64,000 nucleotides of DNA from the NCBI GenBank assembly GCA_001949185.1, contig BDGG01000003.1, forward strand, positions 1,993,298 to 2,057,297, read 5' to 3'. Made by a program: the position numbers and the translations under genes. Positions 34,369 through 47,107 of the stretch are shown piece after piece. How positions within the stretch are numbered: position 1 is the first letter of the stretch; each line of letters starts with the position of its first letter. A model generated the notes under the pieces. That model ran no database searches and was not told the DNA's origin. It saw only the letters and a list, made by a program, of their open reading frames with translations. The stretch is from Ramazzottius varieornatus. Lineage: Eukaryota; Tardigrada; Eutardigrada; Parachela; Ramazzottiidae.

Positions 34369-37300
34369 TCCTGCACTTCCAGTCGAACCTTTCAGCTTGG
34401 TTTCATAGTCCTATGCCTTCGGTTTTGCCTGAGGAAATCGTTCGGGAAGAAGAGAAGTTCGAGTTGGGAATGAAAACCGCGCGAGTTGATTCGATGAGAC
34501 TTCGGATGTGAGTTAGTGTTAAAAGGACGTGTCGATTGAGCAGTTTGAAATGGGTCTCTCGTCAGCTCATCAGTTCACTAAAGACATTCCCATTTCACGA
34601 GGGATAAAAGCGTCTTTGATTTGGTCGGAAGAGAGGCTTGATTCGATCTCTTGGTCGGTGGACAAAAGAGGGACCGTTAATCGTTGACCGGCGTCGCACT
34701 GTCGATTTATCGATTGCAAATTCATTCCTGGTCTACGATTAGCTTCAATATCTGAGCATTCTTTCTTCAGCGTTGACCACTTCGATTTTACAGTGCGGTA
34801 TTTGTGCGCGGGTTGATCGCGGTTTTGAAGCTGACCGAACTGTGTCAATAATTGAGAGCAAAGTAAGATCGGAAATGGTATGTTTCACACTCAACCTGCA
34901 ATCACCGTAGGGGGAGTTAATAATTGCCATCTCCTCAAAGAACGAACTACTTTTTACTCGAAACAAATTCAGCGGTTGATGCAGCTAATGATCGCCCGAA
35001 GTATTTTCTGATTTCCTCTGATTTCCTCGGCAATTTTTGAGGAAACTTCTTCTGTCTCGCCTCAGTGAACGAAACGCGACCATGGTTTTCCTAAATACTG
35101 TACCTGCTATAAGTCGGCTTACGCCACGGCACAAGTCTCGGTCCCCCTGTCTATCCTCATTATTATTCAAGCAAAACCGGACGGAAATGAAAGCAATATT
35201 GACCTCGAACCTGACCGGTTACTTGTCAGCACTCGAGCGGTAAAGGCGCGAAGGAAGGCTGAGATATGACAACTTTGTGTAACCCTCTTCAGTCTGCACC
35301 TGACGTAAGCATCTTTCAGAGGGACCGAAGTATGTTTGAACGTTCCCCGGGTCTTGGTCGGGTTCGTATCTTTAGCTTGAAACCTGGACCAATCGGGAAC
35401 CTGAAGCGCGCGAACTCATGCGGGTCATCAGCAGAGCGCGCGCGAAGTCATGTGGGTACACGACGTAGCTCGGGCAAATGTCCGAACGCCAACTCGAACC
35501 TGACTTCCAGTTAGAAGTTTGGTTAACCTGATTTTATGTTGCAAGCAACTTTGTTTCACAACGGAGGAAGCCTGAAGCAAGGTTGGGAAATCCGATTTGC
35601 GAGCAAAGCAAACAGCAGGCGAGTGAAGCCGAACGGGAATGATGGATAGCGAGGCTTCGCTTCAAAGAATTTGCCCAAACGTGCGCGTAGTCTTGCTTGG
35701 TGCTGTCCACGGTTTGATTCAAGCTGGACACTAGCTCGTAGGTCGCGTCTAGCAATTTCTGTAGGAATTTGCATACTTTCTGAATGTGATAGTCGGACGT
35801 AATTCGAGTCTCATTAGGACATGCGCGCTTGGATGCCGGCGGCCCTGTCGGAGGGCGAAAATTACAGGGAAATTTGAATAGAAAGCAGGAAGGGGAGAAG
35901 CGGAACTTGTGAAAGTTGGAAACAGAGGGATTCAATATAGCTGGAGGAAAAACGAGAGATGGAGTACAAATGCTCGGAATGCGGCCATCTGTGTTCCAAC
36001 AACTCGATAAGATGCACAGTAAATCTGGTGAAAGTCTGCTGTCAACAAGTTGACCAGAATTCAGTTTCTTTATGCAGAGAGTTCTTGTCGTAGTCTGGAG
36101 AAAGAAAAAGTGTTTACAGTTGGGGTTCGAGTTTATGGTGAGAAAAGATACACCAGTGGTCAGTAATTTGATCGGCGTTGGCGTACAGTCGTCGAGTTGT
36201 CCAGAATTAGGCTTGACATGTTCCGCAACACTGCGCGTGGCTGCGCTGGACTTTTGCCGAGCGTCCTTCTCCGGCCGGCCCTTTCAACAAGCTAATTAGC
36301 TAGGGAGATCAAAGTAGCGCATGTTATGAAGCTGATATTGGTCGAGTGGACACGAAGCTATCTGGTGAGGACTTGCTAACTCTGGCCTTTGCTTCTGGTC
36401 ATCCCGAATGATGATGGATGCCGATGCCGGGTGTCAGTCAGATGGCGACAGGAACAAGAAGTGTCGGCGCGGCCAAGTCAATGGCTGATCCCTTGGCGAT
36501 CATCGAGTAGCCTTTCCACTAATGTGTGAAGTCAAGGGATATGAGTTAGCAGCTGTCCATTTTCGGATATTGAGAAGTCAAATGATGGTGTGTATGCAGT
36601 AAGGGAGAAGTCGAACATGGCGTCAAGAGGAAAACCTCGAAATCTGTGATCGAAGACCCAAAGCGGCTGCAGGAATACTGGAGACGACGATTCGATGTCT
36701 GAAATCTAGAGTTCTCTTTTGGACGGTGTTTCGAGTCTGCCTGTTACAAGTCTAAAAGTCGGAAATAGGGGTCGCTTTTAGCACTGACTGATCGGTTCGG
36801 AAGCTTTCTCCTCGAGCTCGATTCTTGGGACGTCTCAGAGGGCGGTGTTTAGTGCAACAGCCAGCAACTTGGGCCTTCCGGTTACTCCATTCGTTATAGT
36901 AAACGACCAATTTGATCTGGCTGCGTCTCGGGTCTAATTAAATTGATTTGACAGGCACTGGTTGACGACGACGGAGCAATTTGTCATGAAACGTGCGCCC
37001 GCCTGTTCTACTTTCTTTCGTGCGCGAATTTCCAAATTAGTAAAGTTCTTTGTGGTGAGTTTCTGACATTCTGAATTAGGGATGGTTGGTCCTGATGGGG
37101 AAGTGTAAGGGAATGGGCGGGTTTATGGTTTGATTGTTTTGGCGCAGTTTGTCTGGTGTGGAGAAATTTTAATTTTTGATTTTAAGAGCTTGCGTATAAA
37201 TGATGAAGTGGAATGTGAAGAGCTTCGATGCATCTTCACACTTTTGACCCACTTTTGGCGGACAGCGCTCTTGTACACTGCCAAGCATAACAGCCAACGA

Positions 37301-37645
37301 TGGCTGTTTGACTTCGTTTAGTCCGATGCAGCAATCCACGTTTGACCGTTCAGTACACTGTTGTGATGATCTCCTACTCGACACAGCTGCGATAACCGAT
37401 ACTCTGCTGTCGTAACATTTGGCCGGGCTCTTGTGGAGGGTTGTGTATGCATTTTCACGTGGAGTATGTAGAATTCCATCGCTTGCGCTCCTCTGTTTGT
37501 TTGGGAAAATAATGACCGGAAGAGAAATGCGGCTGGAATTTTGTTTGCGAGGAGTTTCTGCATTCCATCTCTGAGGTAAGTCCCTGCAGTGCTCGAATGA
37601 TTCGATACGCTCCTTTCGTTATTCGTCAAACGAAGAACAATAAAT

Positions 37646-37763
37646 GGGACGCTGCTTGATGGAAAACTATATTGCTCGGCTAGTGGCGCATATTCCCAGC
37701 CTATAACAAGTGACCGTGCGCCATTTGATGCAAAGATCTGGTTCAGCTCTTTACCCGCGTCCC
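37646..37763. repeat. Hairpin element family, copy 7
   Basis: Ends GGGACGC and GCGTCCC are exact complements; core CTAGTGGCGCATATTCCCAG / CGTGCGCCATTTG. It lies in the gene-poor stretch. Confidence 0.85.
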
Positions 37764-39187
37764 AGTTAGTTTCTGACGAGCGCCAACGGTCAGTTGGAGA
37801 AGCCGGAAGTTTGCGAAAGGAAGGTTCAAAGTGTTCCATAAGAACACGTGTGTTGAGGGCGAAGGAACATTCTTCGGTGCGTCGTGCGTTCGGCTTTCGC
37901 CGTTGGTCAGCTGCGATGTTTTGCAAGAACATTGTGCATGCTCGTTCTCGATCGTGCTGGCGAATATCAACTAAAGCTCAATAAAGCATGGAAAGAGGAA
38001 CTCGATGAATTATTTAGCGTCGCTTTTGGTCGTTTTTGCAGAGACCGGAACTAAAAGGTCCACGTAAAGTGGCTTGTAGTGCGGACATAAACAGTCAAGT
38101 GAGGCAACATGGCGGACTAATTCGCTGCAGCTTTGCGAAATAGCGCAGATCTTATGACAGCCTTTGACACTTTCCAACAGCTCGTAAAACGGTTCGCGAC
38201 CGCCATTTCTATTCTTCGCGATCCGCTAGGTGAAACTCAGGAAGGTCTTCCACGCTTGGTGAAGCTCAAAACGGAACACTGAAAAACTGATACAAAACTT
38301 TGGCGAACTTTCGATGGCAAGTTTTTGTCTGACTGCGGAGTCTCGATGCGGGTTTCGAACGAACAAGAGAAATGAAGGGTTATGATGGTGGTGTCGTTTC
38401 TTTAGGAGTAATTGTCAGACTGAAGGAGGGTACTTCACAGAGTGGTGATTGTGATGTTGAAAAGAGGTGAAGTCATCATTACCTGAGGTTTTTATGATAG
38501 ATTCTGGGCAATATGTAGCTAGTGTCGGTCATTATTTGTGATTAATGAGGCGGACAGCGGTGCCCTGCCTTTAGCTTTACGGCAGATCAGACAAGGTACG
38601 CCGAGGCCGAATAGAGTGGCCGACAAGATTGATACGCTGACAGAATGTCTTGCGACAAGAGAGCGCTATCGATAATCATATGACCGGATGTCTTGAGTGT
38701 TGAGGTGCTTTTTCTACTGGTGATCCGTGCGAGCGCATTCACTGGACGACGGACGATAGTTGACGCGGGAGAACACAGCCAGTAAGTAATATTAATGGCG
38801 CCCTTGTTTGTGAGAACGGGCAAATATTGACTCTCCTTCATTGTCTTAATAAAAGATCATGCAGTAAAACCCTCTTGTTCTACTGTCTTGTAGGCTTTGT
38901 CGAGCTGGAGTGTGAGCGTTCTTGATAGCGCTCCCAGGCCTTGCGAGACGACCTGCGAGGCTGCAGTGACGAGCTGTTTGCTCAAAGGATACTGGTCAGC
39001 GTGTCAAGGGATTCTCAAGCTACCGTTGGCGTGGATTCCGTCGACCGACTTTCTCCACTTTCAAATTCCAGGCTGCTGCTAGCGCAAGGTGTGATACTTC
39101 GCACCTCGAAGGCTGGTTTTGGTGCAGTCGTAGGTAGACTTTGAGAATACGCATGGCTTTTGGGGTTTCCGTTCGAATATCATGGCG

Positions 39188-39247
39188 ACCCCGTTAAAGT
39201 GGCGCGCTGTGGTGGCTTTCTGGAGTATTGCGCGACTTTAACGGGGT
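39188..39247. repeat. 60-nt hairpin, 13-bp perfect arms
   Basis: ACCCCGTTAAAGT (39188-39200) pairs perfectly with ACTTTAACGGGGT (39235-39247), and further GC-rich pairing with a bulge continues inward (GGCGCGC / GCGCG). Part of the arm (AAAGTGGCGCGC) recalls the core of the 120-bp hairpin family. Confidence 0.75.
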
Positions 39248-42200
39248 ACCCGTAGTCCGTGCATCGTTCCCCCGACAGAGTAGCGCAGCTTTGGAGTTTA
39301 GGAGCAAACCACTTCTTCTGAGCTTGGCGGCAAATCTTGCATCGTACTATCTTGGTCTTTTGGTCTGGTTTAGAAAGTATCTCAGGCAGCTTCCACCGTA
39401 GGGTGGTGGGAAAGTCCCTTTACACTTAGCGAAGTCGAAAGCCTTTCGAGAAAAGTGAGTCTGTGTGGGGGTGGACTGTGGGAATTTTAACGAGTCTTTG
39501 AAGGCAAATGGAGCGCGAATAATTGTAGTTTGCCTTGTGGTGGTAATCTTTAGGAAGAGGCGTGAATGCGGTGACGAAAGTTTCCACTCTATTAATTGAA
39601 AGCTTTCTTTCTCAAACTTTCTTGCGGGGCGAGAAGATACGTTTTACGGCTTGATTATTTCTTTAGGTTAGTCTTTTATTCGAGTTATCGCCAGAGCGCA
39701 CACGACGGGGAGTATATTGAATGCTCAGCGAACCGTAGCTGGCTCCTCGCACGTGGACTAATCCCTTCCGGCTTTCTCGGGAACGCCGTTCTTTGTTTGG
39801 TTTCCGGTGCGAACCTTCAACTTGAGCGAACAGATTCACGCCCAATCTCGTTCATTGGAGAGCTTCGATATCAGCACAAAAATTTGTCTTGAGAAATTTT
39901 AGCAACTTTACCGACTTGGAACTTTAAAACCAGAAATACAAAATGACAGGGCAAATTTGATGAAAATAGTGGAATCTTTTCAGGAAACGGAAATGAGCGA
40001 ATTATTTCGGTGAGGGTTGGTTGAGTTTTTGTCCTTATCGAGCATACACTTATTTGCTCTGTGGGATTGTATGCTCGGCTGAGTATTTCGCGTTTCTCGT
40101 CCCCATTCTTCTGCTCATCAAGTCCCTCGTGTGATATTAGTATTGATCGTACTACATCCTGTTCCTGAAGCTCGAGAATCAACTGCCCTCCATTTCGAGT
40201 AGATAATTCGATTACTGGCAAAAGCAGGCAAACCAATTTGTTGGGCACACTACTGATGAGAGACCCAAAACGACGAGGGACGAATTCTAATTGCTTCCGA
40301 TAGAAATCGCGATGTGGTTCTTGAAGTTTTTTCCTACTTGGAAGCAAAGAGGGACCCTTGAGTGATGAACGAGTAATTGGGTATACTTTGAATGATTGCA
40401 AAACCAACTTCAGTTTTTTTCGTCCCCTCTTTCCGATCATCTGCCGGTTGATAATAATGTTCCAGATGGCGTATTTGGACATGATTGATGCTGGAGCTGT
40501 TGGCAGCTGATATGCATCGGCTGTGTTTAGTTGTCCTCATTTGGGATGGATTTAGCGCTTATTATTTTGTCGTTTGTACAGGACGAGGAAACGGTTGTGA
40601 ATGACGCGAAGGCTGCTTACCGGTGCTATTTCACCATGATCAGAGGATTAAACTAAGGGGTCTGTCAATGTTTTCAGGTCGATCTCGTTATGTCGCTCCT
40701 TTCCAGAGAGGCTAATCCGTGACAGACTGACTCGTAATTGAGGGTTGACGATCGATTAGTGAAATGAGAAGAGGGAACCGGGTGAAACTTCACGTTTAGA
40801 TAGTACGTATTTGTAGAGCTAATCGTTGCTACAAAGTATGGCCATTTTGAAAACGCATTCTGCACAGATCCATTTCAACAATCCTTCTAATGCTCCCTTC
40901 TTTATCTAATCCACAAAATACATGTGCGGAAAGGCGAACTGGGCCTCCCATTGTCGAGAAGCCAGAAAGCCGAAACATACGTAGATTCCCCGAGTGCGCA
41001 AGCGGAACAGAGTACTCAGCACATCTTACTACAAAAGGTTTTCCGACTAAAGTGGCGCACTCTTGAAAACAGTCCCAGGTACATTGGTTCACTTCATTCG
41101 ATGTCAGTAGATTTCCTTCTGGCATGGAAAATGCTCTAAAACACCTTCAAAGAAGGTTGTTTGGTCGGAAGGAAGTTTCGAGCGGGTATCATGAGTGCGC
41201 AAGTTCGGAAAGAATGTGGCTGGTGTGAGGTACGGGGAACCTTCGCTGCGCGCTCTCCGATCGATAGACTTGGTCATCATGATCCTCGTCGATCGAAGAG
41301 GTCCTCAGAGAGTTCGCTGACATACTTTGCGCTTTACGGCAACGAGGATCACGTACTGGTATGATTAGATGAGTGGTCCGCAACATGGTCTCTCGGGATA
41401 GAGGAAGACCTTGCCATTGTGTCAGTGTTTTGACCAAGCTTCCAGAATGCGAAATACTGGCTGAGTCAGCACGCACCCATACACCCTGCATTCTTCCCTT
41501 ATCAAAAGACCTCGATATCATACCGAGCGTTCAATATTGCCAAAGGTGTGTTTAGGTTTTCCGCGTGAGACCGATAGACGTACTTCATTCGTTGAGCAAT
41601 ACGGTGACACTCATCAGACAGAGAACAGTTTTAACCGTGTAGACTAGGTTACTATCAAGAATGGATATGATGAGTAATTTGGTGAGTTCACCTAGCGATG
41701 ATTTGATACTGCCGTGTGCACTTGTCTACCTGCGATGACGAGAGGGTTGATCAAGCGTGGAAAACCGGCTTGTAAAAATAAAACGTCTCTCTGACAGTGG
41801 CGAGGTACTTCCTTCCCTGTTGCGCATAAATCAGCGACTCACCCTGGCTTCCATTGTCGGCTACCCGTTGCAGCATTGAAGCGCACAATCGTATATACGG
41901 TAGTCTCGGGGTCTCAATTGAGGTCCCTCGCAGTCGCATATACCACACTGTGGAGGGAAATGTGAGTCTAATCTTATCGGCGTCAACGGCGGATTATCAA
42001 ATATGCAAGGCCGTTATCGGCTGCTTTTGTGTGTATGTTGTGCGCGAATACAAGCTGGGCTCGTGGTCGTAGCTGCTAACGGTGCGTAATGCCGGCCCGA
42101 CCATACCATACCTACCTTTGATTAAATTTCCGCTGACTGGTCCGACGCTGAGTTGCAGTGAAGGTAGTACCTTGGCGTGGTCTTTCTTTAACGACTGCGT

Positions 42201-42681
42201 GGCTCATGGATGTACACGATTTTGTGCAGGTATGCTAAACTGGCCCTAGCTTCGTCGGACTACAGACTTACTTCTTGGAGTTGGACCGACGTGGTGAAAT
42301 GTAGGGTGAAAACTGGCTGGTTGTTGATTTTAAAGTCTCAGATTTTGTGGCGGTCCATGATTAACGCCCTGAGCAAGGTTTAATGTACGACTGACTGGGA
42401 TTTGTGGTTTGATGTTATGTATCTGTGTTGATGGATAACCGTGTACGGGAGTAACGACTCTGGCTCATCGACTCATCATCCCTGTTTTGCTGCTTACAGA
42501 TGAGCCATAGCTTCCGGCATATCCCGTCATCTTTTGTGCTAACGTCAAGGACGCACGACAACGAGTGCGGACTATTGATTGTTTGAACGTTCAAGTATCT
42601 TTTGCATTGGTTCTTCATCTGCTTCAACTCTTTTCGGACTGCACTTCGGATTCCCAAAGTCCGATCGTGAAACCACAGGTA

Positions 42682-42786
42682 AGCCTGCCAGATCGTTTTC
42701 TCAACTGGCGGACATTCTCATTATCATTGGTTGAGAGTGTGTGCCACTTGGGAAATGCTCCGGTTCAGTACATTATTCCACGTCCC
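42682..42786. repeat. Hairpin element family, copy 8 (upstream of LRR gene)
   Basis: Core CAACTGGCGGACATTCTCA / GTGTGCCACTTGG, right end CCACGTCCC. It begins soon after a possible donor (CAGGTAAGCC at 42,677), so it may sit in the intron of a 5' untranslated exon. Confidence 0.7.
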
Positions 42787-42912
42787 ATTTTTCCGACTTC
42801 GGTTTCAGGATCCCTTGGCCTTTGTGGGTCAAAGCTGGAATACCATACGTGGATACTGAGTTTGATGTTTTGAAATTTTGACCACCTGTGGAAATTTTCA
42901 GACATTTCGAAA

Positions 42913-45900
42913 ATGCGGAGGATACTGTGGTCGAGTCTATTCCTGATTTTCTTGGATTTCCTGTCGGTATGCTCCGCTCTGTGTCCGCCCGTGTGCGTGT
43001 GCGACATTGATGGGGCCGGAAGGAAACGAACGAGGTGCGAAGGTGGAGGTATCAACATACCTGGCACCTTCGACTTGAGCCAACTCGATGCCGATACTTC
43101 AGTTCTCATCATCGGAGGAAGCTCGATCACGAAACGCAATACTTTCAACCTGACACCGCTGATGTTCCAGAATAAACGGTACGGAGAGGAATATTTCCGA
43201 CGTCGGCAAATGACTTTCGGGATCATTTTCGCAACTGGCGCACACATGTAGCCAACAGTAATGAGAACGTGCGCGACTTGGGACAATAAAAAAACCATGC
43301 TCAGTTCATTTGCCGACGTTCCATTGTTCGTTCATTGTACAGTACGAAACTAATTCTCGTTTAAATATTTGCAGCTTCGAAGAGATTCATCTGTCTTATT
43401 CGAACATGGACCGCCTTCCCGACATGCTCTTCTTCTACATCTCGGGCACGTTGAAGGTACTGGACCTAAAGAACAACGATCTGCGGGGTCTGGGCGAGAA
43501 AAACTTTCGCAACTTGTCAAGGCTGACGCACCTTCACTTGGACAATAACCGAATTGTCTCCGTCTATTCGGCCATGTTTTCCTATTTGACCAACTTGAAG
43601 GTGCTGACCATGTCGTACAACTTGATCAGCGACGTGCCGCAACGCATGGGTCTTCAGCTGACCAGGCTCGAGGTAAGTTCAACCCAATCATCCCTGACCA
43701 ACATTACTTATTAATTCATTTTATTGATATCTGTAAATTTTGTGGTCGGCGCAAGTTGTGAAGAATACGATGGAACCGCTGATGGTCTATTTTTATCTGT
43801 CCGTAGCTGATCGGCCAGTTTAGATTTCTGAACTTGTCGGCAGTTTTAGCTCACAACCACCACCGTAATTAACTAACCTGGTTTTTCCGGTTTGTCTTTC
43901 AAGGTCTTCGATATTAGCCACAACCCTCTTGGTGAGTCAAACATTCCGGAAATGAAGCAGACCATTCCCGAGGTAAGAAAGCGATACTTTTTCCAGTCTG
44001 AACTCCACATCAGGCTACTGTACCTTCGAGAGGTTTTCCAAAAAATTCCGCACTTTAGTAGATGCTCGAAAAAGGGGATTCTCCGAGCCAGAAGGCAACG
44101 AAGTTCTCATCCCCTTTTAACATGTTATATCAATTGCGCACAATATGAACATGGTTTCTGTACATGATTTCCAACCTGGTGGCAAATGTAATTTTTGGCC
44201 TCCGTTTTCCAGGCCTTCTTTCAAGATCTGGCCAGTCTTCGCGTCCTCAACCTCAAAAACACCTCCATTGACAGCATCCCCTGGAATGCCATCCAGAAGA
44301 GCAACCTCAACCTCCAAGAAATCGACCTGTCGAGCAACCGCATTCCAGCCATCCAAGCAAATCAACTCTCATTGGTGCGCAACTTGAAGAAGGTCAGTTT
44401 AGGAGGAAACCCCATCAGAGAGATTCAGCCCGGCGCACTGAACGGTCTTTACCTGGAAAACCTCGACCTGTCCGGTCTCCCCGCTACCGTCCTTAATCCG
44501 GGCGTCTTTGCCCAAGCCAGAGTCTTCAGGCTGGACTTGAGTAACATGAACCTTGTGGAACTGAACAGGGATGTCTTCCTGCCGATTAGTCAGGACTTGA
44601 TCGGCTTGAATGTCAGTGGCAACCCAAACTTGGCGATTCGGTCCAGAATGTTCGAGCTTTTGCCGGCCTTGAAGGACCTGTCCATGAGTGGGATGAGGAA
44701 GACGGCCCTGCCAGGGGACTTCTTCAGCTACTCGAATGCCATTGAAGAACTAGATCTGTCGCGAAATGGCCTGATCGGACTGGATGACAGCTTTTTCCAA
44801 CCGCTCGTCCAGCTGCAGGTGAGTTTCTCTATTTCGGCAAGCTAAGTTAGTTGGGACGTCGGCGGATATTTCACGGAGATCGTTATATCAAGTGACGCAA
44901 GCTTGCGTTGCAGTTGGCTGAGAGTGCGCGCCAATTGTGATAACTATCTGGGTGAATTCATCTGCCAACGTCCCAGCTGACATTTTAGAAACTCGAAATG
45001 GTTATGGAAATTGACAAACAATGCGATTGGTTTGCTGGCGCCCAAATAATGCCGGAATAATCAAGAGCATTCTGTAAAGCTGCCATGATTGTCCGAGACG
45101 CGCCAAGTTTCGCTATATAGTCTTGGGAGCTTCGACAATGGAATACCTGTATTCTGTTGACTTTGTTGTTCGATGTCCGCGTTAGGCTTTCCTTAGTCTT
45201 AAGTCATTGTTTGCTCACCTTCTATATTTTGGCTTTGCAGCGTCTCGACTTATCCGTCAACCAGCTCCAACGCGCCCCAATGACCATCAATACGCCAAGG
45301 ATCCAAGAAATCGACTTGAGCTCCAACGATCTGAAAAGCTTCCCCGACGATCTGGTGGCCACCTTCTCCACACCTGCCTCGTCATTACAGTCCCTCAAGC
45401 TCAATAACAACCCCTGGGTTTGCGACTGCGGCGTCGCTGGACTGGGTAAGTTTCAACTTTTCAAAGAGAACTTCGATTCAAGAACTGAATCCGGGTGAAC
45501 ACCCAAACTCGAACGTGGGAATTGAAAACGATCGTTGTCTCAGGTGGCGTACGTTTCTCTGTTCTTAGTAGAGACCGCGCGTCACTTGGAAAACCATCCC
45601 GAAACTCAATCAGATTTCTTTCTCCAATGGCGCACGTTCCCAGTGTTATCGGCTGGCAGCATGCGCTACTTGGCAAGACGATCGGGTCCGATCATCTGCC
45701 GACGTCCCATATTCGGCAAGATTTCAAAATAAGTGAAGTTAAAATGAAATGTGGTCAGGCTTGAATAGTTTTCATCTGAAAGCATCGTTTAGTCGAACTT
45801 GAATATTTGCCCTTTCGGACTCTAGGACTCTGCTTTCTAGAGATTATCAATTCAATTTTTTGTGCGTAGGTCGGTGGCTCGCGCCTGGTTCAATGAGTCC

Positions 45901-46330
45901 AGGTTTCCAGAAAGTCTGCATCGGGACTGGGAACTTCACGTGCCCTACCTGTGTGCAGCCGAACAACTTCCGTGGAACCCCGCTTAACGCTCTTCCCGAG
46001 CAACTGCTGACCACCTGCATGCCCCAAGAAAACCGCACAACGGCTAGTAATGCTAACATCGACGTGATAATAGCCGTGGTGGTTTGTCTCATAGTCCTGA
46101 TCATTGCCATTCTTCTGCTCGTCCTCTGGTACAGAAACAGGTTACACTCATACCGAACTTACGAAGAAAAGCGCAAGGACGGAGAAGCCTTCGAGCAAAA
46201 TGGCGACCTGCCGGATGTTTTTGAGGAAGTTCCTCCCATAAGTAAACCAAAGAATGGCTTGCCTGACATGCAAGCGCCTCCAAGGACGATCCAGCCTGTC
46301 GTCTTGCCGAAGCAGCAGTCGGACGTATAG
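42913..46330 (+). CDS. Leucine-rich-repeat single-pass membrane receptor
   Basis: Type I membrane protein of 634 residues in six exons: 42913-43178, 43375-43672, 43904-43972, 44213-44818, 45241-45445, 45870-46330. Order: a signal peptide (residues 1-22, hydrophobic, ending VCSA), a Cys-rich LRR N-cap (LCPPVCVCDIDG), about 14 LRRs of the LxxLxLxxNxL type (for example LKVLDLKNNDLRGLGEKNF and LQEIDLSSNRIPAIQANQL), a C-cap (NPWVCDCGVAGLG then CPTCVQ), a membrane span near residue 550 (VIIAVVVCLIVLIIAILLLV), and an 80-residue tail rich in Pro, Glu and Lys. Layout matches adhesion or neuronal-guidance LRR proteins; no Ig, FN3 or TIR domain is visible and the ligand is unknown. Four hairpin-element copies sit in three of its introns. 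A polyadenylation signal AATAAA lies at about 46,677. Confidence 0.88.
43198..43322. repeat. Hairpin element family, copy 9 (LRR intron 1)
   Basis: Ends CCGACGTCGGCAAATGA and TCATTTGCCGACGTTCC; core CAACTGGCGCACAC / ACGTGCGCGACTTGG. It fills most of the 196-bp intron. Confidence 0.85.
44853..44974. repeat. Hairpin element family, copy 10 (LRR intron 4)
   Basis: Ends GGGACGTCGGCGGAT and ATCTGCCAACGTCCC; core CAAGTGACGCAAGC / AGTGCGCGCCAATTG. Confidence 0.85.
45516..45600. repeat. Hairpin element family, copy 11 (LRR intron 5)
   Basis: Core TCAGGTGGCGTACGTTTCTC / CGCGCGTCACTTGG. The outer ends are shortened. It lies directly beside copy 12 in the same intron. Confidence 0.7.
45606..45708. repeat. 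Hairpin element family, copy 12 (LRR intron 5)
   Basis: Core CCAATGGCGCACGTTCCCAG / CATGCGCTACTTGG, then ACGATCGG and the end TGCCGACGTCCC. It is a neighbour of copy 11. Confidence 0.8.
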
Positions 46331-47107
46331 CTTTCTTTTTTTAGAACGCTGAATAGTATTTGCACATACACGATGCTGACGAATGGCTCTTTTTTTGTAC
46401 TGAGTGGAGGAAACTTGACGAAGAATTCTGCTGAATTCTTATTCGTATCTGATGATGACCAATGGCTTTTGGCGAGACGGATAGGGAAATGTTATTGTGT
46501 TCAGTAGTAGCGCGCAGCTGCTGTTTGATGTTTTTATTTGTTGTTGGGTTTTCTGCTTTTGGTAGCGGACGATCTGCCAGTTTTTGGCTCTGTAGACGCG
46601 TACGCTCACTGTAGTTTTTCTGCACTATCATCCGTACTTCTACCACGCTTTTATTTTTCACCCTTATGTTTCACACAATAAATTTCGTTGAATTACATGA
46701 AAACGTTCTTGTTTAGCTCCAGCTGAGTGCCACTTGAGTACGTCGGCCAGCATTACCGACCGTTTTTTATACACCTGCATACATGGTCCGGTAGGCTAAC
46801 TGCAGTGCGCAAGTACGCAGGTGCACGCAGACGATAGCTCGAGCTGACAGTGTAGTGAATATGAGAGGTAAAAAGGTGAAATTTAAAATTTTCTGGTTAA
46901 TAACATCCTGATCATCCTCTGGAATATCGTAGCAAATATTAGAAGATAAGGTATGCAGTAAGAAAATAAAACCTAATCATGAAGAACAAGCGACTTTGAC
47001 CATGAAAATGAAGCACAGACACGAAATCGAAAGGACCAAAGTGCCATATCATTCCCGATAAGATGTACAACTTGTTCGTTTATAGAAGAGCATCAAACAC
47101 ACTTTAT
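46331..47107. other. 3' flank and convergent intergenic space
   Basis: Holds the 3' untranslated region of the LRR gene, with AATAAA at about 46,677, and the 3' flank of the Rab5 gene on the opposite strand. No gene or repeat of note was recognised. Confidence 0.5.

Larger units (their letters stand above)
31561..42912. other. 11-kb stretch without a supported gene
   Basis: Open frames of up to 204 codons occur (for example minus 37,932-37,318), but none shows a domain, a consistent exon chain or protein-like composition, and the longest one runs through a hairpin-element copy. It contains a CRE plus TATA-like site (32,879-32,910), two hairpins (34,327 and 39,188), one clear hairpin-element copy (37,646) and one near the right edge. 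It may include the 3' untranslated region of the trithorax-like gene, non-coding RNA, and distant 5' exons or enhancers of the LRR gene. An acceptor just before the LRR start (TTTTCAG near 42,900) shows that an upstream 5' exon exists. Confidence 0.45.

Noticed and set aside
35534-35935. 133-codon minus-strand frame
   Set aside because: No recognisable motif and no neighbouring exons. It looks like a chance open frame.
37318-37932. 204-codon open frame on the minus strand
   Set aside because: It runs straight through hairpin-element copy 7 (37,646-37,763), shows no domain and has no splice support.
41030-41110. Half-site AAAGTGGCGCAC as another hairpin-element copy
   Set aside because: No right-hand core or ends can be found; at best a fragment.
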